A DNA stretch of 64,000 nucleotides from Emiliania huxleyi CCMP1516 (GCF_000372725.1 NW_005201287.1:860272-924271); one strand, 5' to 3'. Counted from the stretch's first letter, positions 29,751-40,492 are shown. The notes: generated by a model not told the origin, from the letters alone. Numbers and translations are program-made.

Positions 29751-30330
29751 GACAGCGGCGTCGCGCAATGGTCCTCTGCGTCGTCGGCTCGACAAGACAC
29801 CGACCGATGGCAGCCTTCCAGCTCATGGGTGCCCTCTAGGGCTCCCGCGCCCCCCCAGAGATGTCGAGCGTCTTATTTATGTTTGAATTGCCAAAAACTC
29901 ACTCTCAATCTCACGACACACCTCCGATTATTTTTCCCGAGTGGTCATGGATTTTGGTCCCCTGTGCGCTGTGGAGTGTGGTGTGCCCCGAGGCCCGAGT
30001 GGCACCCAGAAAGAAATAAAGAAAGAAAAAGTGGCCCACGGCGGACATAACTTTCTTTTTCACGGAGCAAGCCTCACGGCTAGGCCTGGCGAGTAGAGAC
30101 CACGCCTCACTTTTTCACAGGGGGGGAGCATCCGTCTGGAAAAAAAAGGACCCCCCCCTGTGAATGTGAATACCGGTAGCAGGCGTGGGCTCTACTCGCC
30201 AGCGGCTAGGCGGCTGGTGTAGGAATCCTACCTGGGTTAGTGCCAGAGTTGCGGGTAAAGAGACCACATATCGGGCACCCCTTGTGCTGCCGCCCTTTGG
30301 GAGTAAATCCGTGAACCGCGCAAGCGAGCC
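29751..30330. other. Intergenic, purine-rich patches
   Basis: AGAAATAAAGAAAGAAAAAG at about 30,008 and a poly-A/poly-C patch at 30,140-30,165 are the only features. No gene is supported. Confidence 0.5.
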
Positions 30331-31675
30331 ATGCGCACCCTCCCACTCCTGCTCATCGCGCCGCTGCTATATCGGCCGTCCGCCGCTCGCTGCCGCCTCA
30401 TCGCCGCTAACGACGACGAGGTGCTCCGCCGCCGAATCGCATCGCAGCTTCGGGCGGAGGAGGAGAAGCTCGCACAGGAGAAGCTCGTGCTCCAAAGCCG
30501 CGTGGCGGACCTCGCGGCTGCTGACACGCGGGAGCAAGAGATATACGAGGAGGGCGGAGGCGCGCTGCCGGTCGTCTGTCTCGACGCGATGCTGCCTCGG
30601 CAGCAGCTCAGGGTGGAGACCGACGACGACACCTTCTGCCGCCTGCTCCGAGATGTTGGCCTCGGCGGCGTCTTCGTCGTCACCTCCCTCCACTTTGGCC
30701 AGAAGCGGCTGCGGCGGTCGGGAGTCCTCGTGCGAGTCTCTCTCGTCGACGCGCCGCGAGAGAGCGATAGCACGCCCACCTCGGTGAGAGCGATAGCACG
30801 CCCACCTCGGTGAGAGCGATAGCGCCGCACCGCGCCAGCCCTCTCCCCCTCACCCGCGCCGCCCGCCGAGGGCAGGTGAGCGCGCTGCTCGTCGGCCGCC
30901 GGCGCGTCCGCCTCCGCGGCCCGCCCACCGGGCTGCAGCTGCGGGTGGGGCGGTGGAGGCGCGAGTACGACGACTCGATCGTCTCCGAGAGAGCGCTCGG
31001 GTGGGGCGTCGAGCGCTTCGTGGACCGCGGCGCGCCGTCCGCGGCGGCGGCCGCTGCCATGCCCGCTGCGGCGGCGGAGGCGGCGCACCACACCGAGTGG
31101 TCGCTCACGCCCTTCGAGGTGCTGCTCCCTCGCCCCGCCGCCACTCTCCCTCCCCCTCGCTCCTGCCGCCCCTCCTCCCGGCTGCACTCCCACCTCGATC
31201 GGCGCAGGTGCTGGCGGACGCCGACGAGGCGCCGCTCTACGAGCCGGGCGGCGTGTGCGACGCCGCGTGGCCTGCGGAGGGCGACTCCCCTCCGCCCGCC
31301 TCGCTGGTGGAGGCGGCGGCACGCCTCTCCGCCGACCTAGAGGCGTGGAGGAGGCTCGCGGCCGAGCGCAGCACCTACGACGACCCGGCCGTGACGGCGG
31401 GGGCGAGGGCCCGCCGCGGAGACTTGCGGCTCGACCCCGCGCTCCTCCTCGCGCGGGTGTGCCGTGACCTCGGGCCGAAGCCGCCGCCCGAGGCGCCGAC
31501 GGCGCTCGCGCTGTGGGGCGGCGCGCTCATCAACCCGCTGCCCTCCCTCGGCGTCTCGACCGAGGTGCGCGGGGCGGTGCTCGAGGCGCAGGGCGCCGCA
31601 GAGCGGGTTGCGCTCGTGCAGCGAGCCGTCTCGAGGTCGATCGCCAACCTGGAGGGGAGGCGGCCACTCTTTTGA
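30331..31675 (+). CDS. Secreted or organelle-targeted LON substrate-binding-domain protein, three exons
   Basis: Exons 30,331-30,735, 30,876-31,118 and 31,208-31,675 join in phase 0 via GT-AG introns, giving about 371 residues. Residues 1-20 (MRTLPLLLIAPLLYRPSAA) form a signal peptide, possibly the first half of a plastid presequence. A coiled helix follows (EEEKLAQEKLVLQSRVADL). The LON N-terminal fold comes next: LPVVCLDAMLPRQQLRVETD, FVVTSLHFGQKRLRRSGVLV, then VSALLVGRRRVRLRG, the strand order of Lon, cereblon and PUA-like LON proteins. There is no ATPase or protease domain. The C-terminal part (AAAERVALVQRAVSRSI) is helical, as in stand-alone LON proteins. Intron 1 contains a 26-bp tandem duplication. 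Function is substrate or ligand binding by inference. Confidence 0.75.
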
Positions 31676-31803
31676 GGTTTAAAAAACACTGGAGGAGAAG
31701 TGCCGGCCGCCTTGGCCCTGACTAGGAGTCAGCAGTCGCGCTTATACCACACCCGGAAGACTTATGACAACCCGCGCCGACGTTTTTCCGGCGGTTTTTG
31801 GCG

Positions 31804-33797
31804 ATGGCTCGGCGTCGACGTGGCTGCCCGCTTCCCGCCCTCCTCCTCTACGTGGCCGCCTGTGTGCGAGCCGCCTTCGTCCCATTCTCCCCGCGCGGCA
31901 CCAGTGCCGGCGGACAGCCCGATGGCCGCCAGCCCGGTCAGCTCGGCGCGACCGGCGGGCTGAGCGAGGACGAGGTGCGCTCGCTGCTGGCCGGCCGCTG
32001 CGCTCTCGTCATGGCGCAGCGTGACACCGACCTGGCGCTAGACGTCACCGAGGGCTTGGTGCAGCTGGGTGCACGCGTGCTGCTAACCTGCGAGAGGCCG
32101 GACGAGTGCAGCCACCGTGTCGCCTTTGTCAACCGCCGCGCCGCCGAGAGGAGAGCCGCCGCGTCGGCGCAGGCGCTGACTGCAGCGGGCGGCGGTGGGC
32201 GGAGGCGGAGGCGGAGGCGGTTGGAGCCGGAGCTCGTGGAGGCTGGCTGCGTCACCGCACAGCTCGACCTGTGCGACTCCTCCGCCATCTGGGACTTCGC
32301 CGACGCGTTTAGCGCCGGAGGGTGGCCTCTGCACGTCATCGTGTCGTGCAGCGACGAGCGGTGTGCGGCGGGCGGCGGGCGGGCGGCGGAGGAGCGCTGC
32401 GCCGCGGCGAACCACCTAGGCGTGCAAACCCTGCCCGCCGCCCCTGCCCGCCGCGCCCCTGCCCGCCGGGGTCCGTTTGCCGCTCCATACACGTCTGTGA
32501 CCGCTCCTCCTCCTCCGGCGCTCAGGCCCGTTCCTGCTCACGTCGCTCCTCTCCGACTCGCTCGTCGAGACGATGCGCCGCGACGCGAGGCTCGCCGACC
32601 GCATCGCAGGCCGCCGCGGCCGAAGACAGCGCCGCCGCGCCGCCGCCGCCGCCGCCAAGGCCCCCTCTGGCGGCGGAGACGACGAGGCGCGAGGCTGGCC
32701 CGTGCCAGCCTCGCCCCCTGCTCCTCCTCTGAGGGTGAAGATGGCTGCTGCAGGCGCTGCGGCCGGGGCAGCCCGTCGCGGTGGCGGCGCGCCCCTTCCC
32801 ACACCCGCTCGGCCGCGTGGTGCTGCTCGGGTCAGGCGCACCCTCACAGTCTGGAAGTGTCTAGGAAGTGTCTAGGAAGTGTCTAGGAAGTGTCTGGTGC
32901 TGCTCGGCGCAGGCGCACCCTCACAGTCGGCCATGGAGCGCGCTGCGGAGGCGGTGGCGGCGCGAGCCGGCGGCGGCGGCGACGTGAGTGGCGGCGGCGG
33001 CGGGAGGCGGCGGGGGCGCGTCTTAGGGTGGAGCGGCGCGCGGCTGCGAGCGCAGCAGGCGAGTCTCCTCTCGGCGCTGCACTTGGCGAGCAAGGCGCGC
33101 CTCGCCGGCTCGGAGCTGCGGGGAGGAGGCGACGTCGGAGGAGGCTCCATCGAGGCGAGCAGCAGCGAGAGAGAGGCGGCTTGTGGCGAGAGGGGGCGAG
33201 AGGGGGCGAGAGGGAGGCGAGAGGGAGGCGAGAGGGGGCGAGAGGGAGGCGAGAGGGGGCGAGAGGGGGCGAGAGGGGGCCCGCCCTCGGAGCCCGACCC
33301 CGACTCGCCACCCTCCCGCCGCCGCAGGTGAGCGTCGTCCACCCGGGCCGAGGAAGGTGGCTCCCGAGGCCGCTGCGCCGCGCGGCCGGCTCGTGCCGCG
33401 TCCCCGCCCTCTCGGCCACCTTCCTCGCCTCGACGCCCGTGCGCGGCATGGGCGGTGCTCGAGCGCGGCGGCGAGGTCGGCTGCTTCGCCCCCTCGCCCC
33501 CCCTCACCCGCTGCTCCGCGTGCCGTAGGCCTCTTCCTCAGGGACATGCGCTCCGCAGAGCCATGGCCAGGCGCCGCCATCGAGGAGGGTGCATCCGCCC
33601 TCGCCGCCAGCGCGGCCTCCGCGTACGAGGGCAGCGCCCGCGCGTCGGGGGCGCCGCCCCTTCGCTGGGAAGCCGAGGCAGTCGCACGCCGACTCGGCCG
33701 CTCGGCGCGCACGCGCGCGCGGCCGGCGACCATCAGGCAGGGTTCAGAGAGAGGAGGTAGGGGAGGTGGAGGTGGGGGAAAGGGCGGGTTGCTTTAA
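31804..33797 (+). CDS. Plastid-targeted SDR-fold protein with degenerate catalytic motifs, seven exons
   Basis: Proposed exons are 31,804-32,419, 32,526-32,605, 32,754-32,835, 32,913-32,969, 33,027-33,133, 33,328-33,454 and 33,529-33,797 (445 residues, all phases consistent). The N-terminus MARRRRGCPLPALLLYVAA plus AAFVPF looks like signal peptide plus Phe-type transit motif. SDR landmarks in order are LVQLGARVLLTCERPDE, QLDLCDS, LHVIVSC, AANHLGPFLLTSLLSDSLVE, GRVVLLGSGAP, VSVVHPGRG and EEGASALAASAASAYEG. The order matches retinol-dehydrogenase-type SDRs. The Rossmann TGxxxGIG is replaced by MAQRDTDLA and the YxxxK position by RAQQASLL, so reductase activity is doubtful. Five of six introns begin GC or lie in duplicated sequence. 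Exon 2/3 and 4/5 borders are the least certain. Confidence 0.6.
32836..32912 (+). repeat. Intron formed by duplicated exon end plus 11-bp repeats
   Basis: Four copies of TCTAGGAAGTG lie between two copies of a stretch reading CTGCTCGG-TCAGGCGCACCC. Splicing out from GC after TCAG to the matching AG leaves one copy and keeps frame. Confidence 0.7.
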
Positions 33798-34113
33798 AAC
33801 CATTCTTGGAGCGGCGGTGACCGCGGTGTCTGGCGGTGCGCGTCAGACTCCTCAGCTCCTGCACTGAACCTGTGAAGCGGGGGTGCTATAAGGGAAGGTG
33901 TGTCTCTTAGTAGGTGCAAAGGTGGGTCGGTCTCACACGCGTCAGTGCACTTCAACACACAAGCCGCCTCATTTTTATACGATGAAGCGGCCGCGGGGCG
34001 CGGGGGAGGCGGGGGGGAGAAGAGGCAAGAGCGAGAGCTGCGCGGTGCGAGCGAGCGAGCCAGTGCAGGGGACACTTCCGCCCGCCCCGCGAGTCGCGCT
34101 CCGCAGAGAGGCG
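33798..34113. other. 3' intergenic region between convergent genes
   Basis: This lies between the SDR-like gene (+) and the XRN gene (-). GC-rich frames continue but no gene is supported. Confidence 0.5.
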
Positions 34114-37100
34114 TCAGCGACGCATCAGCTGCTGCCGTAGCAAGTCCGCGGCGCTCCGGTTGGCGTCGCTCGAGCCGCCCTGCCTCGGCCTTGGCGGCGG
34201 CCCGCCACTGCCGCCGCCGTGCTGGTACGGCGGCGGCGCGCCCGGCGGCGGGCGCGGCAAGTGCTGATACGGCGGCGGGTGGTGCTGGTACGGCGGCGGC
34301 GCGTGGGAGGGGTACGGCGGCGGCGCGTGATGCTGGTACGGCGGCGGCGCCTGATGCTGGTACGGGTTGTGTGGCGGCTGCGGGCGCGACATGCCGAGCT
34401 GCTGCCGGAGCAGCGAGGCGGCGCCGCCCACGCCGCCGCCGCCGTACCCGGGGGGCGGCCCGGGCGGCGGCCTGGCGTACGGCTGGTGGCGCCCGTCCGA
34501 CCGGCCGTGCCGCACCGGCCCGGGCCCTCCCCCGCCGGCCCCTCCCCCGCCGCGATCGTGCCTGCCGCCCTCGCCGCCGAAGCGGACGTGTGTGTTCTCG
34601 CGCCCGCCGCCGCCGCCGCCGCCGGGGTGCGGCGGGCTGCGGCCGGCGTAGGGGTGCGGAGGAGAGGAGGGGGAGGCGGAGGAGGGGGAGTAGTACCCTG
34701 GTGGCGGGCTCACCGGGCCCGCCGCCAGCCGCGCGTCGCGTACGCACCACGTCTTGGTGCGGTCGTCTACCTCGACCCCACCCGCGAGGAGCTGCGCGCG
34801 GATCTGGTCGGCGGCCTGGAACTCGCGCGCCTGCCGCGCCGCCGCGCGCCGCGCGATCGCATCGAGGACGGCCTGCTCGTCCACCGGCGCCCGGTCGCCC
34901 TCGAGGCGGCGGTAGCCGAGGTCGCGACCCCCACCGCCGTGGCCGCCGAAGCCGCCCTTGCCACCCCCCTTTCCGCCGTAGCCGCCGGGCGGGCCGCGTC
35001 CGCGCGCGCGGACGTAGCGCTTCGACTCGCACGGTGCGTCGCACGCGCCGAGGAGCGGCGAGGGAGGCACGAGGCCCGGCAGCAGCTGCGGCACGTGCTT
35101 GGCCGGCGGCGGCAGGGTGAAGGTTGCTCCGGCGGCGCTCGTGGTGAAGGGGCGCAGCGCCTTTGCGACCTCGATGCCGCAGAAGGGGGGGGGCTCGCAC
35201 AAGCCGCCCGGCAGCGGCGCGCCGGGCAGCGGTGTCAGCGTGCCAGCGACCGACGCCGAGTGCTCCGTGCACGACGTGAGGACGAGGGGGGCGGGCGGCG
35301 GGCCGTAGGACGCCACGAGCGGCGCGCAGAGCGGGTGCGCGTCCGAGAGGAAGAGGACGGGCTCGCCGACCTAACGAGCGAGCGGGCTCGAGAGGTTGGG
35401 GAGGAGAGGCTCGTTAGCCAGAAGCCGGGGCGTGCCCGCGGACCGAGTTGCGGCGGCGCTCGTCCTCGGAGAGCTTGCGCAAGCGCTCTCCCATGGCGTC
35501 GACGAGCCGCGCCTGCTCGAGGAGGAGAGAGGGCGGGTGAGGAGCATCTCGACTAGAGAGTCGCGCATCGCGTCGGCGCGCCGCGCCTCGTCGATGAAGG
35601 GTAATCTCGGGTAATCTCGGGTAATCTCGGGTAATCTCGGGTAATCTCGGGTAATCTCGGGTAATCTCGCGCCTCGTCGATGAAGGGGAGCAGGACGACC
35701 GCCTGCCAGAGGAACTTCTTGCCGTTGAGGTCGAGCGCGAAGTCCTCGGGGTAGAAGTCTGCGATCTCGGAGCCCGGGTCGGTCATCAGCTGCGCGAGCG
35801 GCTCCGGCAGCGCGTGCGCCGAGCGGGGCGGCAGCACGCCCATCAGCTGCTCGAACGGGCGGAAGGGGCGCGCGAGCTCGAAGTCGGCAGGCTGGCCGGG
35901 GTCGATGGCGGCGGCGAGGTCGGCGGCAAAGGGGGCGTAGTGGTACGGGTAGAACCACTTCCACGAGGCGCAGCCGTCGTAGTAGTACCGCATCACCCAC
36001 TGCAGGCCCTCCACGTACGCGGCGGCGACCTCCCGCCGGCCCGCGTCGTCGACGCCCGGGAACTTGGCGTCGTAGTACCGGTCCTTCCAGCCGGGCACAC
36101 CGAGCCGCACCTGCGGACAGGCGAGGGCGGCGCGCTCGAGATGGTGAAGGGCCACGGGCGGGAGGGGGGGGCCGGCGGCGTGCAGGCGGGAGGGGGCGAG
36201 GGGCGACGAGGAGAGTGGCGGAGTGGCGACGGCCGCGCCTCGTCCTCCTGCTCGGGCGCCGTGTTCTTCTCCTTGATCAGCTCAGACAGCTCGCGCTTGA
36301 AGCGCTCCGCCGCCGACTCGTTCGCGCCCTCGCCCACCTTGTACAGCCAGATGGCCCGGTCCGGCTCCTCGCCTCGCGTCTCCTCGCGCACGCACAGCTC
36401 CTCGCAGTACTGGTGCACCTGCCAGCAAGCAATCTCGGGTAATCTCGGGCAATCTCGGGTAACCCTCGCAGTACTGGTGCACCTGCCAGCAAGCAATCTC
36501 GGGTAATCTCGGGCAATCTCGGGTAACCCTCGCAGTACTGGTGCACCTGCCAGCAAGCAATCTCGGGTAATCTCGGGCAATCTCGGGTAACCCTCGCAGT
36601 ACTGGTGCACCTGCCAGCAAGCAATCTCGGGTAATCTCGGGCAATCTCGGGTAACCCTCGCAGTACTGGTGCACCTGCCAGCAAGCAATCTCGGGTAATC
36701 TCGGGCAATCTCGGGTAACCCTCGCAGTACTGGTGCACCTGCCAGCAAGCAATCTCGGGTAATCTCGGGCAATCTCGGGTAACCCTCGCAGTACTGGTGC
36801 ACCTGCCAGCAAGCAATCTCGGGTAATCTCGGGCAATCTCGGGTAACCCTCGCAGTACTGGTGCACCTGCCAGCAAGCAATCTCGGGTAATCTCGGGCAA
36901 TCTCGGGTAATCCTCGCAGTACTGGTGCACCTGCCAGCAAGCAATCTCGGGTAATCTCGGGCAATCTCGGGTAATCCTCGCAGTACTGGTGCACCTGCCA
37001 GCAAGCAATCTCGGGTAATCTCGGGCAATCTCGGGTAACCCTCGCAGTACTGGTGCACCTGCCAGCAAGCAATCTCGGGTAATCTCGGGCAATCTCGGGT

Positions 37101-38930
37101 AACCCTCGCAGTACGGGTGCACCTGCCAGCAAGCAAGCCCCGTCACGCCCGCTGCAGCCGCACCGCGCCGCGCTCCTCGCGCGGCCGCGCCATCGCGCGC
37201 TGGACCGCGTTGAGTAATCTCGGGCAATCTCGGGCAATCTCGGGCAATCTCGGGTCATCTCGCCATCGCGCGCTGGAACCCGTTGAGCCCCGACGGCATC
37301 TTCTTCGCGGGCGCGCAGTCGGGCGCGGCAGCGAACTCGCGGATCGTCTCGAGCAGCTCGAGCAGCGCGGCGTCGTCGCGGCCAAGGGCGGCGATGCGGG
37401 CCGCCGCGCCGTCCTCGTCGCCCGCCGCGCCGCCGCCGCCCTTGCCGCCGCTGCCGCCGCGCATCAGCATGACGTGCGCCGCCTGGCCCTGGGGCGCGAG
37501 GGCGTACTCGGCGACGCGCTGCATCAGCGCCGCGTGCCTTCCGCCGAGGAAGCGCGAGCGCACCTCCTCCTTCCGGCGGCGGGCCTTGTCCTTGAAGCGC
37601 TCCTCGGACACGCGGTGCCGGTCGAGCAGCTCCTGCAGCGAGATGGGATCTCGCGGTGTAATCTCGGGTAATCTCGCGTAATCTCGGTCCGAGCAGCTCG
37701 TGGGCACGGCACGGGGGCGGCGGTCCTTGAAGCGCCCCCGGGAGACGCGCCCCGCCGCGCCGCCGCAGAGAGGGGGCGGGGTGGAGGGGGCGGAGGGGGC
37801 GGAGGGGAGTGGAGGGGGGGGGGGGGGGGCGCCTGCTCGTACGTGCCAAGCTCTGCGCAGAAGCGCTGGCAGCGGGCGAGGTGCGTGGTGCCTCCGTCGC
37901 AGATCCACCCTCCTAGCTGAGGAAGCAGCCCCTTGTACACGTCGCACAGCGTGTCGATCGCGCCGTTGCGGATGTCGAGCGACGGGAGGTGAGGCAGGAA
38001 GTCGTTGCCCACGAAGAAGCAGAGGAAGATGAAGTCGTCGATCAGCCGCTCGAGGCTCCACCCGCCTGTGGACGAGTCTTCGTCTCGGCCATCTCTCGGC
38101 CATCTCTCGGCCATCTCTCGGCCATCTCTCGGCCATCTCTCGGCCATCTCTCGGCCATCTCTCGCCCTCCAGGGTCGAGTAGTCCGGCGCGTCCTTGGCG
38201 CCCGGCTCGAACTCCTTGGCAAGGTACTCGCGCAGCACCGGCACGTGCAGCCACTGGAAGGGGGTTGGCCCGCCTGGGTTAGGAGCCGTGGACGTGTCCT
38301 GGACGCGTCGCGGCCGGCCGGCCGGCGGGGCTCCGCTGTCCACCCTTCGGGGGCCCTGCAGGCTCGGCGTTCGCCGCCGCCTCGCCGCCCTTGACCTCCG
38401 CCTCGGCGGCCTTCTCGAGCTCCGCAGTCACCCGCTCAGTGAGGGACTGGTGCTGCTGGGCGGGCTTGCCTAGTACAATATATCATAAGATTAACATGGT
38501 ATGGTGAGGGACTGGTGCTGCTGGACGGGCTTGCCTACTCCGAACGGGTCGGGGTACTTCACACTCGAGCGCTTCACTGCTCGGGAGGTGCTGCTGGGGC
38601 GGGATGGCCGACGAACTCGCGCAGGATGGAGAAGTGGGGCTCGTGCGTCGCGAGCGAGAGCATGATCAGGTCGGCGTCGAGGCCTGTGGGCGTGTGTTGC
38701 ACGCGTCATGGACGCGCAGCGGGCCACGGAGCAGTCGGCGAGCGTCGCTGGCCGTGCAGCGCGTGGCGTGTGTTTGGGTCGTAGTCGGGCGAGAGGCGCT
38801 GCTGGCGGATGTACTCCATGATCTTGTGCTCGCCTGCCGTCGCGGCGGGGAGGCGGGCGAGGCACGCTTCAGCGCCGCCGCCGCCGGAAGGGCTCTTCGG
38901 GCGAGAGAGGGAGGGGGGAGAGGCGGTCTC

Positions 38931-38967
<37 letters not shown>

Positions 38968-39599
38968 GGGGAGGCTTGTCGCTCGCCTTCGCCCGGCACC
39001 GATCCGTCCGAGAGGACGACCTTGATGCCGCGCCAGCCGGGGTCCGTGCTCAGCTTGAGGTGGATGAAGGCGCGCAGGTGCTGCGCCAGCCGGTCCATGA
39101 AGGGCGTGCCCGGAGTGATGACGTTCGAGTCAAAGGCGCGCCCCTCCTTGCGGGCCGGCACCTCGCGCCCCTCCGCCTCCCACTCGCCCCGCAGCCGCTC
39201 CTCCTCCGCCTCCTTCTCCGCCGCCTCCTGCGCCGAGCGAAAGCGCCGCGCGCGCTGCTGGTTCATCTTGGCGCGCGGCGCCACACCGTCGATCGCCATG
39301 AAGAGCAGCTTGCGCGGCCGCGCGGCGGCAAAGACGCGCTCGAGGTAGTCGGTGACGGCGAGGTTCATGTCGTCCTCCGTCTCGGGCGGCGGCCGGTTCT
39401 CCGGGTGCGACGCCGGGTGGATGATGCCATTCATGTCGAGGAACAGGTTGTCGAACTCCACTCCGTTCGGGTTCGCGCGGCTCGTGTCGACAGGCACCTT
39501 CTCGCCGGCCTCGTTCCAGGTGGGGCGGTCCTCGATGCAGTCGCTGACAACCTTGGGATACTTGGTCACGAGCCACTTGTAGAATGCGGGGACGCCCAT
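34114..39599 (-). CDS. XRN-family 5'-3' exoribonuclease (XRN2/Rat1-like), eleven exons
   Basis: Exons in transcript order are 39,599-38,987, 38,833-38,753, 38,683-38,609, 38,469-38,344, 38,273-38,166, 38,065-37,833, 37,632-37,264, 36,418-36,239, 36,110-35,673, 35,512-35,444 and 35,370-34,114. All phases agree (1,182 residues). The XRN nuclease core is intact: [110 protein letters not shown] and the [20 protein letters not shown] segment. It degrades 5'-monophosphate RNA processively. The C-terminus is unusual: an [21 protein letters not shown] helix pair like the end of CysRS, then Gly/Arg-rich and Pro/Tyr/His-rich tails. Eight of ten introns start with GC and four hold minisatellites. The exon 7 donor is inferred. 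Confidence 0.92.
35600..35669 (+). repeat. 10-bp intronic minisatellite
   Basis: Seven copies of GGGTAATCTC lie in the ninth intron of the XRN gene (35,513-35,672). A copy of the exon end (TCGTCGATGAAGGG) lies on each side, so part of the coding exon is duplicated inside the intron. Confidence 0.92.
36405..37134 (-). repeat. 64-bp tandem array of microexon-plus-intron units in the XRN gene
   Basis: Eleven periods of exactly 64 bp plus a partial twelfth lie within the seventh XRN intron. Read on the minus strand, each unit holds a 3' splice site (GCTTGCTGGCAG), 19 bases of the following exon (GTGCACCAGTACTGCGAGG), a GT donor (GTTACC) and a GAGATTACCCGAGATTGCCC spacer. Units are near-identical; a few carry single changes. 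The array is not a multiple of three per unit, yet all three minus frames stay open through it. Confidence 0.93.
38087..38163 (+). repeat. 11-bp intronic minisatellite
   Basis: About seven copies of GGCCATCTCTC in the fifth intron of the XRN gene (38,066-38,165), a GC-AG intron. Confidence 0.9.
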
Positions 39600-39709
39600 C
39601 TTTTCTGACACGGGCGCAGTGCTCCCACAGCGAGGCGAACTGCCGCGACGAGTGCCGCGGCCTCCTGTGAGAAGAGAAATCGCGGCTAACGGCCTTCCAA
39701 AATCTGCTG

Positions 39710-40492
39710 GTGCAGGTGTCGGCCCTAAAAAGAAAAACTCACGGCGCGTCGGATGGCGGCCGCGGCGGCACACGCCACCGCCTCCGTACTCCAATTTTCG
39801 TGTTCGTGCGTAGCATCACCTGCGCTGCACATGCACGGCGCGTGCTCGGCCTCGGCGACGCTGGACTTGACGCTTCTGTGATCAAGCAGGCGTGGCGACG
39901 GAGCGCTCTCGCGACCCACCCCGACCGTGGAGGCACCGCGGCCCAGTTCCGTGAGGTCAACCTGGCGTACGAGCTGCTGCGGCAGCACGCCTCGTCGGCC
40001 GGCGGCTGCGGCGGGGCGGCAGCAGGCCGGGCCCACGCCGCGCCCGGAGGCGCCGAGTGGGACGAGGAGGCGTTTCGGGAGTGGCATCGGCGGGCGATGG
40101 AGGAGGAGGAGGCCGAGGAGCGGCGGCGCTGGCAGGAAGAGGTGGACTCGATTCCTCGCTTCTTTACCTGGCGGCTCGGCTTGCGCATCCTCGTCGGCGC
40201 TCTGCTCTTCCGCGGCCTCGTCGTGGCGGCGTGGATACACCTACCGAACGAGAACCACGAGGCGAGCCCGCCCTCTCGCCCGCACCACCTGCGCTCTCCC
40301 CGTTCACAGCCAAGCTTGCTCGCCCAGGCCAACGCCCCGTACACCCGTCTGATGACGGCGCTGGAGGAGCACCCTGACAATCGGACAGCGGTGCTCGAGG
40401 GGCGCATCAAGGCTCGGCGTAGCTTAGCGACGGCTGAAGGCCGGCCAGGAGCCGAGGTTGGCCAGACTCGGGGCAACGGGGCGCCTGGGTGA
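39710..40492 (+). CDS. Membrane-anchored J-domain protein
   Basis: The frame reads VIKQAWRRSALATHPDRGGT then FREVNLAYELL, which is the core of a J domain with the invariant HPD tripeptide that stimulates Hsp70 ATPase. An acidic helix (MEEEEAEERRRWQEEVDS) and one membrane span (LRILVGALLFRGLVVAAWI) follow. Helices and a polar tail end at 40,490. No in-frame ATG precedes the J domain; the frame opens at a GTG. A TAG at about 39,811 after a pyrimidine-rich stretch could be a splice acceptor, with an upstream exon starting at the ATG at 39,754. It is head-to-head with the XRN gene, about 110 bp apart. The site may be an organelle or ER membrane, as for other class C J proteins. Confidence 0.72.
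   Translation: MQVSALKRKTHGASDGGRGGTRHRLRTPIFVFVRSITCAAHARRVLGLGDAGLDASVIKQAWRRSALATHPDRGGTAAQFREVNLAYELLRQHASSAGGCGGAAAGRAHAAPGGAEWDEEAFREWHRRAMEEEEAEERRRWQEEVDSIPRFFTWRLGLRILVGALLFRGLVVAAWIHLPNENHEASPPSRPHHLRSPRSQPSLLAQANAPYTRLMTALEEHPDNRTAVLEGRIKARRSLATAEGRPGAEVGQTRGNGAPG

Noticed and set aside
34219-35556. Plus-strand frame of 445 residues opposite the last XRN exon
   Set aside because: The minus strand carries a continuous XRN C-terminal exon whose phase fits the preceding exon; the plus frame is GC-driven.
36405-37134. CRISPR-like array
   Set aside because: Units are continuous 64-bp tandem copies with no unique spacers, in a eukaryotic intron.
36277-37849. Long minus-strand frames through the 64-bp array, read as a [10 protein letters not shown] repeat protein
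   Set aside because: The open frames follow from the absence of stops in the 64-bp unit. Conserved XRN exons on both sides are in frame only if the array is spliced out.
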